Below, in pieces: positions 52,007-56,780 of a DNA stretch of 56,780 nt. A program made the translations under genes and the position numbers. This stretch comes from JBKBRC01 sp046292345 (lineage in GTDB: Bacteria > Bacteroidota > Rhodothermia > Rhodothermales > Rubricoccaceae). The stretch lies in the NCBI GenBank assembly GCA_046292345.1, contig JBKBRC010000016.1, positions 1-56,780 of the forward strand. Direction: 5' to 3'. The notes beneath the pieces are model-generated. The model did no database searches and was not told the origin of the DNA. It worked only from the letters and a program-made list of their open reading frames with translations. The first letter of the stretch is position 1. Each line of letters starts with the position of its first letter.

Positions 52007-52029
52007 CGGGGCGCGGCGGTGGGAGACGG

Positions 52030-52037
52030 CCAAGCTA
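52030..52037 (-). promoter_or_regulatory. Candidate -7 box TAGCTTGG before folE
   Basis: Minus-strand TAGCTTGG, 23 bases upstream of the folE ATG and inside the short queD-folE spacer. Confidence 0.5.
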
Positions 52038-52052
52038 CGGGCGCGCAGCCCC

Positions 52053-52469
52053 TCACTCGCCGCGGTAGACGACGCTGTTGTTCTCGGTCTCGCGCAGGAA
52101 GACCTCGTAGAGGCGTCCCGGCCCCGGGATCGCGTCCTCGAGCTGTCGCCAGATGGCCACGGCCAGGTTCTCGGTAGACGTGAGCTGCCCCTCCAGGAAC
52201 GGCACGTCGAGGTTGAGGTTTTTGTGGTCGAGCGGCGCGATGACGCGCTCCTCGATGACGCGCTTGAGGCGCGCCAGGTCCACCACGAAGCCCGTCTCCG
52301 GGTCCGGCTCGCCGGCCACGGTTACCTCGAGCTCGAAGTTGTGCCCGTGCCAGTTGGCGCTGTTGCACTTGCCGAACGTCTCCTGATTCCACGCGTCCGA
52401 GCGCGCGGGGTTGTGCAGGCGGTGGGCAGCGTTGAACGTGGCCCGGCGGCGGACGTAGACGGTCGGCAT
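52053..52469 (-). CDS. queD: 6-carboxytetrahydropterin synthase family protein
   Basis: Protein of 138 residues of the PTPS/QueD family, which acts on dihydroneopterin triphosphate made by FolE. Zinc ligands are His16 (FNAAHRL), His41 and His43 (NWHGHNF); the catalytic Cys35 is in GKCNSANWHGHN. The closing RLYEVFLRETENNSVVYRGE fits the family. The spacing between Cys35 and HGH matches QueD-type rather than sepiapterin-forming enzymes, but without a search the exact product (6-carboxy- versus 6-pyruvoyl-tetrahydropterin) is uncertain. Start ATG 52469; it has its own -7 box 75 bases upstream and precedes folE. Confidence 0.9.
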   Translation of the reverse strand: MPTVYVRRRATFNAAHRLHNPARSDAWNQETFGKCNSANWHGHNFELEVTVAGEPDPETGFVVDLARLKRVIEERVIAPLDHKNLNLDVPFLEGQLTSTENLAVAIWRQLEDAIPGPGRLYEVFLRETENNSVVYRGE

Positions 52470-52544
52470 GGCGGCGGACGGACAGAACGATCGGGAGACG
52501 AGGGGTAGCGGCCGAGGGTGTGCACGGTTCCCCCCGGTCCTTGC

Positions 52545-52552
52545 CCAAGCTA
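52545..52552 (-). promoter_or_regulatory. Candidate -7 box TAGCTTGG before queD
   Basis: Minus-strand TAGCTTGG, 75 bases upstream of the queD ATG, in the divergent spacer shared with the HIT gene. Confidence 0.45.
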
Positions 52553-52593
52553 GGCGCACCGCCGCCGCTCCGCCCTCAGCTTCGGCCCCGCCT

Positions 52594-52601
52594 TAGCTTG
52601 C
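52594..52601 (+). promoter_or_regulatory. Candidate -7 box TAGCTTGC before the HIT gene
   Basis: TAGCTTGC, 46 bases upstream of the HIT-protein ATG; back to back with the queD box 41 bases away. Confidence 0.5.
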
Positions 52602-52647
52602 GCGCGCCGACGCCGATACGCCTTGCCCGCCCGCCCCGGGCCCGCCC

Positions 52648-52989
52648 ATGCCGGAGAAAACTCTCTTTCAGCGCATCGCCGACCGCGAGCTCCCCGCCGA
52701 GATCGTCTACGAGGACGAGCAGGCCGTCGCCTTCCGCGACATCGCGCCCAAGGCGCCCACGCACGTGCTCATCGTGCCGCGCAAGCCCATCCCGCGCGCC
52801 GACGCGGTCGCGCCCGAGGACGAGGCGCTCGTGGGGCACCTGTTTACCGTCGCGCGGCGCGTGGCCGAGGCGGAGGGCCTTTCGGACTACCGCCTCGTCG
52901 TCAACAACGGCGCCGGGGCGGGGCAGACGGTCTTCCACCTGCACGTGCACCTGCTCGCCGGCCGGCCGCTCACCTGGCCGCCGGGCTGA
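52648..52989 (+). CDS. HIT-family (HINT-like) nucleotide hydrolase
   Basis: Small nucleotide phosphoramidase-like protein of 113 residues. The histidine triad is HLHVHLLAG near the C-terminus, with TLFQRIADRELPAEIVYEDE and the central HVLIVPRKPI as other family blocks. These features put it in the HinT branch, whose natural substrate is AMP-lysine-type phosphoramidates. Start ATG 52648. The ABC-ATPase and coaE genes follow on the same strand after a 31-base gap. Confidence 0.93.
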   Translation: MPEKTLFQRIADRELPAEIVYEDEQAVAFRDIAPKAPTHVLIVPRKPIPRADAVAPEDEALVGHLFTVARRVAEAEGLSDYRLVVNNGAGAGQTVFHLHVHLLAGRPLTWPPG

Positions 52990-53020
52990 GCCCGTCGCGT
53001 CCCGCCATGACAGCCATACC

Positions 53021-53815
53021 ATGATCCTGGCCCAGCACGTCCGCGTCGCCCTCGGGGGCCGCCCGGTCCTGCGCGGCGTCTCGTTCGCCGTGCCGGCGGG
53101 GTGCGTGGCCGGCTACGTCGGCCCTAACGGCGCCGGCAAGACGACCACGATGCGCCTGCTCACGGGAGCCCTCCGCCCGGACGCGGGGCGCGTCGTCGTG
53201 GCCGGCGTGGACGTGTCTGCCGATCCGCTCGCGGCCAAGCGCCGCTTCGGGTTCGTCCCAGAGCACGGCCACGTCTACGAGAGCTTCGCGCCGGCCGAGT
53301 TCCTGGCCTTCGTCGGGCGCATGCACGGTCTCGACGAGGCGCTGCTCGCGCGCCGCACCGGCGCGCTGCTGCGCTTCTGGGGTCTCGGCGAGGCAGCCCG
53401 CAAACCCATGACGGGCTTCTCGAAGGGCATGAAGCAGAAGGTCCTCCTTAGCGCCGCGCTGCTCCACGACCCGCCCGTGCTCCTGCTCGACGAGCCGCTC
53501 TCGGGCCTCGACGCGCACGCGGTCCTCCAGGTGCGCGCGCTCCTGCGCCGCCTCGCCGCCGCCGGCAAGACCGTCTTCTACTCCTCGCACCTGCTCGACG
53601 CCGTCGAGCGCGTCGCCGACCACGTAGTCGTCCTCCGCGAAGGGCAGGTCTTGCGCGAGGGCTCCCCGGCCGAGATCGTCGCCGCCGCCGGCGGCGGGGA
53701 CTCGCTCGAGGACGCCTTCAGCCGCCTCACCGCCGCCGAGGACGCCGCCGCGCAGGCCGAGGCTCTCCTCGCCGAAGCGTTCGACGCTGCGCCCTCCGAC
53801 CCCACCCTCCTGTGA
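53021..53815 (+). CDS. ABC transporter ATP-binding protein
   Basis: ABC-2-type ATPase of 264 residues. Walker A GPNGAGKTT, signature FSKGMKQK (a variant of LSGGQ), Walker B VLLLDEPLSGLD and the H-loop FYSSHLLDAVE are present. The FSKGMKQK signature and the RFGFVPEHGHVYE Q-loop region resemble ATPases of exporters of the drug/antibiotic or gliding (GldA) type. No permease gene is adjacent, so the partner must be elsewhere. Start ATG 53021. Its TGA overlaps the coaE GTG as GTGA. Confidence 0.92.
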   Translation: MILAQHVRVALGGRPVLRGVSFAVPAGCVAGYVGPNGAGKTTTMRLLTGALRPDAGRVVVAGVDVSADPLAAKRRFGFVPEHGHVYESFAPAEFLAFVGRMHGLDEALLARRTGALLRFWGLGEAARKPMTGFSKGMKQKVLLSAALLHDPPVLLLDEPLSGLDAHAVLQVRALLRRLAAAGKTVFYSSHLLDAVERVADHVVVLREGQVLREGSPAEIVAAAGGGDSLEDAFSRLTAAEDAAAQAEALLAEAFDAAPSDPTLL

Positions 53816-54417
53816 TCGCGCTCGGCATCGCCGGCGGCATCGGCTCGGGCAAGACGGCGTTCGCGCGCCGGCTCGGCACGCACCCGGGCGTGCGCGTCGT
53901 CTATGCCGACGAGGTCGCGCGCGCGCTCATGCACGACGACCCCGCGGTGCGCGGCCAGCTCGTGCGCCGCTTCGGCGAGGACGTCTTCGACGGCCAGGGC
54001 CGCCTCGACCGCGCCGCGCTCGCCGCGCGCGTCTTCGCCGACGCCGCCGAGCGCGAGGCGCTCAACGCGATCGTTCACCCGGCCGTGCGGAGCGCCCTCC
54101 GCGAGGCGCTCCGCCAGGCCGAGGCCGACGGCGTGCGCCTGTTCGTCTACGAGGCCGCGCTCCTGTTCGAGGTCGGCGGGGACCGGCTGATGGACGTGAC
54201 GGCCCTCGTGGACGCGCCCCCGGCGCTCCGCCTCGCCCGCGCCGCCGCGCGCGACGGCGCTGACCCCGAGCAGATCCGCGCCCGCATGGCCGCGCAGATG
54301 GACCCCGCCGCGGCACGCGCGCGCGCCACGTTCGTCGTGGACAACAGCGGTGACCTGGGCGCGCTCCACGCCCAGGCCGACGCGCTCTACCGCCGCCTGA
54401 CCGACCCGGACGCCTAG
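53812..54417 (+). CDS. coaE: Dephospho-CoA kinase
   Basis: Last step of coenzyme A synthesis, 201 residues. P-loop GIAGGIGSGKT at residues 5-15; YADEVARALMHDD, VHPAVRSAL, YEAALLFEVGGDRLMD and VDAPPALRLARAAARDG are the family blocks. The GTG at 53812 overlaps the ABC gene stop, which suggests coupling. Its own TAG (54415-54417) overlaps the ribBA stop on the other strand: the four bases CTAG hold both stop codons. Confidence 0.95.
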   Translation: MIALGIAGGIGSGKTAFARRLGTHPGVRVVYADEVARALMHDDPAVRGQLVRRFGEDVFDGQGRLDRAALAARVFADAAEREALNAIVHPAVRSALREALRQAEADGVRLFVYEAALLFEVGGDRLMDVTALVDAPPALRLARAAARDGADPEQIRARMAAQMDPAAARARATFVVDNSGDLGALHAQADALYRRLTDPDA

Positions 54418-55790
54418 CGCTCGGAGGCAGTCTCGGAAGCCGCCTCGGAAGCAGTCTCGGAAGCCGCCCCGGGCGCGGCCCCCGGCGCACCGGCCGGCGC
54501 GTCCGCGAGCACCTGCCGGAGCACCGCCGCGTCGTGCGCCGAGAGCGCCGTGCCGCCGAGCGCCTCGCCACCGTCGCCGAGCAGCAGCTCGTGGCCCATA
54601 CGGTCGCGCTTGGTCTGGAGGTAGCGTGCGTTGTGCGCGCCCGGCGCGATCTCGACCGGCACGCGCTCGACGATCTCGAGCCCGTAGCCCTCGAGCCCGA
54701 TGCGCTTGCGCGGGTTGTTGGTCATCAGGCGCAGCTTGCGCACGCCAAGCGCGCGCAGAATCTGGCAGCCGATGCCGTAGTCGCGGTGGTCCATCTTAAA
54801 GCCGAGCGCCTCGTTGGCCTCGACCGTGTCTAGGCCCTGCTCCTGCAGCTTGTACGCGCGCAGCTTGTTGATCAGCCCGATGCCGCGGCCCTCCTGCTTC
54901 ATGTAGAGGATGACACCGCGCCCCTCGCGCTCGACCTGCTGCATGGCGCGCGCAAGCTGGTCGCCGCAGTCGCAGCGCGCCGAGCCGAAGATGTCTCCGG
55001 TGACGCACTGGCTGTGCACGCGCACGAGTACCGCCTCGTCCTCAGCCCAGGTGCCCTTGACGAGCGCGAGGTGGTTGTCGCCGGTGAGCACCTCCTCGAA
55101 CGCGACGAGCCGGAAGTCCCCGTGGCGCGTGGGCATATGGACCTCGATGACCGGCTGCACGAGCGTCTCGGTGCGCATCCGGTAGGCGATGAGGTCCTTG
55201 ATCGTGATGAGCTTGAAGCCAAACGCGTCGGCGAGGCGGCGCAGGTCCGGCACGCGGGCCATCGTGCCGTCGTCGTTCATGATCTCGATGAGCACGCCGG
55301 CCGGCTGGAAGCCCGCCAGGCGGGCCAGGTCCACGGCGGCCTCGGTGTGGCCGGCGCGGCGGAGCACGCCGCCGGTCTGCGCGCGCAGCGGGAAGATGTG
55401 CCCGGGCCGCGCGAAGTCCTCCGGGCGCGCGGCCGGGTCGGCGAGCGCACGGATGGTGGCGGCGCGGTCGGCGGCCGAGATGCCCGTCGTGGTGCCGTGG
55501 TTGTAGTCCACCGAGACCGTGAAGGGCGTGTCGTGGAGCGACGTGTTGGCCTGCTCCATCATGGGCAGCGCGAGCGCGGCGGCCCGCTCGCGCGTCACGC
55601 CGACGCACATCAGCCCGCGGCCCTGCTTCGTCATGAAGTTGACGAGCTCGGGCGTGACCGCCTCGGCGGCCATGATGAAGTCGCCCTCGTTCTCGCGGTC
55701 CTCGTCGTCGACGACGATGACGAGGCGGCCGGCCCGCAGGTCGGCGAGGGCGTCCGGGATGGCATCGAAGCGGACCGGGGCGGTTTCCAT
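54414..55790 (-). CDS. ribBA: Bifunctional DHBP synthase/GTP cyclohydrolase II
   Basis: Riboflavin-synthesis protein of 458 residues. Domain 1 (about 1-205) is 3,4-dihydroxy-2-butanone 4-phosphate synthase: DDEDRENEGDFIMAAEAVTPE, GLMCVGVT and HTEAAVDLARLAGF. Domain 2 (210-405) is GTP cyclohydrolase II: VHSQCVTGDIFGSARCDCGDQL with the three zinc Cys, QEGRGIGLINKLRAY and MTNNPRKRIGLEGYGLEIVERVPVE. A 50-residue tail (ASETASEAASETASER at the end) is a low-complexity repeat. Start ATG 55790. No FMN riboswitch is recognised in the 98-base upstream space, which holds a short GC-rich repeat. Confidence 0.96.
   Translation of the reverse strand: METAPVRFDAIPDALADLRAGRLVIVVDDEDRENEGDFIMAAEAVTPELVNFMTKQGRGLMCVGVTRERAAALALPMMEQANTSLHDTPFTVSVDYNHGTTTGISAADRAATIRALADPAARPEDFARPGHIFPLRAQTGGVLRRAGHTEAAVDLARLAGFQPAGVLIEIMNDDGTMARVPDLRRLADAFGFKLITIKDLIAYRMRTETLVQPVIEVHMPTRHGDFRLVAFEEVLTGDNHLALVKGTWAEDEAVLVRVHSQCVTGDIFGSARCDCGDQLARAMQQVEREGRGVILYMKQEGRGIGLINKLRAYKLQEQGLDTVEANEALGFKMDHRDYGIGCQILRALGVRKLRLMTNNPRKRIGLEGYGLEIVERVPVEIAPGAHNARYLQTKRDRMGHELLLGDGGEALGGTALSAHDAAVLRQVLADAPAGAPGAAPGAASETASEAASETASER
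54420..54467. repeat. 24-bp in-frame repeat in the ribBA tail
   Basis: About two copies of a 24-bp unit built on cggaagccgcctcggaagca encode the SETASEAA tail. The length is a multiple of three, and it sits directly before the stop codon. Confidence 0.65.
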
Positions 55791-55888
55791 GCGGTGCAGG
55801 TAGGCAGAGGCGTGCAGCTCGAACGGGGCCCGGCGTGCAGAGTTGCCGCGGCAGCGCCGGGCGCGGCGGGCGCGGCGGGCGCGCGGCG

Positions 55889-56245
55889 TCAGGCGGCCTC
55901 CTTGGCCGGCGTCGCCCTGGCCGGCGCGGCCTTCTCCTCCTTCGCCGCCACCGACGCGATGGCGTTCTTGTCGAAGCGGAGCTTGGTGTTGTCGTCCACC
56001 TGCAGCAGCACGGCCGCGTCCTCCACCTTCACGATCGTGCCGTGGAGGCCGCCAATCGTGACCACCTTGTCGCCCTTCTTGATCGCCTCGATCATCGTGC
56101 GGCGCGCCTTCTCGCGCCGGGCCTGCGGGCGGATGATCATGAAGTACGTGATCAGACCGATCAGCAGCAGCGGGATAAGCATGCTCCCGAGGCCGCCACC
56201 CTGGGCCTGGGCGACGGGAACGAAGGGAAGGAAGGCAACGGGCAT
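55889..56245 (-). CDS. yajC: Preprotein translocase subunit YajC
   Basis: Small membrane protein of 118 residues associated with SecDF. One helix at about 20-40 (SMLIPLLLIGLITYFMIIRPQ) with the diagnostic MIIRPQARREK, followed by IKKGDKVVTIGGLHGTIVKVEDAAVLLQV, a short beta-fold, and a charged tail. No secDF genes are nearby. Start ATG 56245; -7 box 39 bases upstream. ribBA lies downstream on the same strand after 98 bases and may be read through. Confidence 0.94.
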   Translation of the reverse strand: MPVAFLPFVPVAQAQGGGLGSMLIPLLLIGLITYFMIIRPQARREKARRTMIEAIKKGDKVVTIGGLHGTIVKVEDAAVLLQVDDNTKLRFDKNAIASVAAKEEKAAPARATPAKEAA

Positions 56246-56284
56246 GGACGGCGAGGCAGGGAAGTGGAACGCAGGGGTTGCTAC

Positions 56285-56292
56285 TCAAGATA
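56285..56292 (-). promoter_or_regulatory. Candidate -7 box TATCTTGA before yajC
   Basis: Minus-strand TATCTTGA, 39 bases upstream of the yajC ATG. Confidence 0.45.
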
Positions 56293-56372
56293 CCGGGCCA
56301 AGGGCGCCCTCCCGTGCGAGGATTCGCGGCATTCAGGCGGAGGCGGGCCGGACGCGGTGCGCGGCGCGTCCG

Positions 56373-56380
56373 TAAGCTTG
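56373..56380 (+). promoter_or_regulatory. Possible -7 box TAAGCTTG before the SGNH hydrolase
   Basis: TAAGCTTG (then GG), 20 bases before the ATG at 56401. One base off the TAGCTTG type. Confidence 0.35.
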
Positions 56381-56400
56381 GCCCCCCTGCTCGCCTGCCC

Positions 56401-56780
56401 ATGCCCGCGCCGCTGCCCTTCCTCGCCCTCGGCGACTCGTACACCCTCGGCGAGGGCGTGCCCCCGGCGGGGCGCTGGACGCACCAGCTCGCGGCGCGCC
56501 TCCGGGCCGAGGGCCTCCCGCTCGCGGCCCCGCACACAGTCGCGCAGACGGGCTGGACGACCGACGAGCTCGCCGCCGCCCTCGACGCGGCCGACGCCGC
56601 CGGCCTCGGCGCCGAGGCGCCCTTCGCGCTCGTCTCGCTCCTCGCCGGCGTCAACGACCAGTACCGCGGGCGCCCGCTCGCAGCGTTCGAGGCCGGCTTT
56701 GCGCTCCTCCTCCGCCGCGCCGTCGCCTACGCCGGCGGCGAGGCCCGCCGCGTGCTCGTGCTCGGCATCCCGGACTGGGG
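56401..56780 (+). CDS. SGNH/GDSL hydrolase family protein, partial
   Basis: First 126 residues of a gene running off the right edge. The SGNH block I motif LALGDSYTLGEGV with Ser13 and the block III region LLAGVNDQYRG are visible; RVLVLGIPDWG at the edge is a typical strand of the family. No signal peptide, unlike the lipoprotein arylesterase at 48.9 kb. The closing DxxH and the size are outside the window. Start ATG 56401. Confidence 0.85.
   Translation, partial: MPAPLPFLALGDSYTLGEGVPPAGRWTHQLAARLRAEGLPLAAPHTVAQTGWTTDELAAALDAADAAGLGAEAPFALVSLLAGVNDQYRGRPLAAFEAGFALLLRRAVAYAGGEARRVLVLGIPDW

Noticed and set aside
55791..55888. FMN riboswitch upstream of ribBA
   Set aside because: The space is only 98 bases and holds a GC-rich short repeat; none of the conserved FMN-element boxes are recognised.

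Overview
The window is very GC-rich and densely coding, and it looks like a Rhodothermota/Bacteroidota chromosome, probably of the Rubricoccus/Rubrivirga type. That placement is inference from four things: two secreted proteins with type IX secretion (T9SS) C-terminal sorting domains beside a PorV/PorQ-family protein and a CarboxypepD_reg-type TonB receptor; a Bacteroidota-like -7 promoter box (TAnnTTTG, mostly seen here as TAGCTTG or TATCTTG); few Shine-Dalgarno sequences; and many GTG starts with GTGA or TGATG gene overlaps. I see no rRNA, tRNA, CRISPR array, insertion sequence or prophage. The DNA is chromosomal housekeeping and envelope genes, with three 100-N scaffold gaps.

Layout. 1-6.2 kb: an RRM RNA-binding protein, an aldo/keto reductase, an orphan ParA, and a small metal/sulfur locus (BtuF-like binding protein, anchored rhodanese, and a ribbon-helix-helix protein with Cys/His pairs, divergent from a MerC-like membrane protein). 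A 24-bp near-perfect palindrome lies between the last two. 6.4-9.8 kb: a T9SS-sorted phospholipase-D-type nuclease. 10-13.3 kb: a small membrane protein, arginine deiminase, TadA and a YpdA-type reductase. 13.4-23.7 kb: a minus-strand envelope cluster of TonB receptor, large T9SS-sorted protein, PorV/PorQ protein and a seven-heme cytochrome c fused to TPRs. 24.1-28.9 kb: SerA, then rhodanese, SufE, a glycerophosphodiesterase lipoprotein and a GNAT enzyme. 29-34.3 kb: UvrB, two coupled hypothetical genes, an NAD(P)-binding protein beside a 17-C tract, a Rof-like Rho-binding protein and ribosomal protein L31. 34.4-42.4 kb: quinone reductase, thymidine phosphorylase, a PspA cluster, enoyl-CoA hydratase, a CorC/HlyC protein and PepE. 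42.4-48.8 kb: a hypothetical protein with FloA, MoaC, RimK with its RimB-like protease partner, PyrB-PyrR and a frameshifted M50-like metalloprotease. 48.9-56.8 kb: arylesterase, PlsY, QueD-FolE-SDR, HIT protein, ABC ATPase-CoaE, RibBA, YajC and a partial SGNH hydrolase.

Two features cut across the window. First, short tandem repeats sit in at least ten intergenic spacers, each with its own unit of about 12-20 bp, and several abut or contain a stop codon. All three scaffold gaps fall in such arrays, and the gap at 45929-46028 is flanked by an exact 121-bp duplication, which suggests the two contigs simply overlap. Second, a recurrent candidate promoter box lies 20-75 bases before many transcription-unit starts. 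The most promising possibly undescribed system is the ribbon-helix-helix/palindrome/MerC/rhodanese locus at 3.7-5.2 kb.
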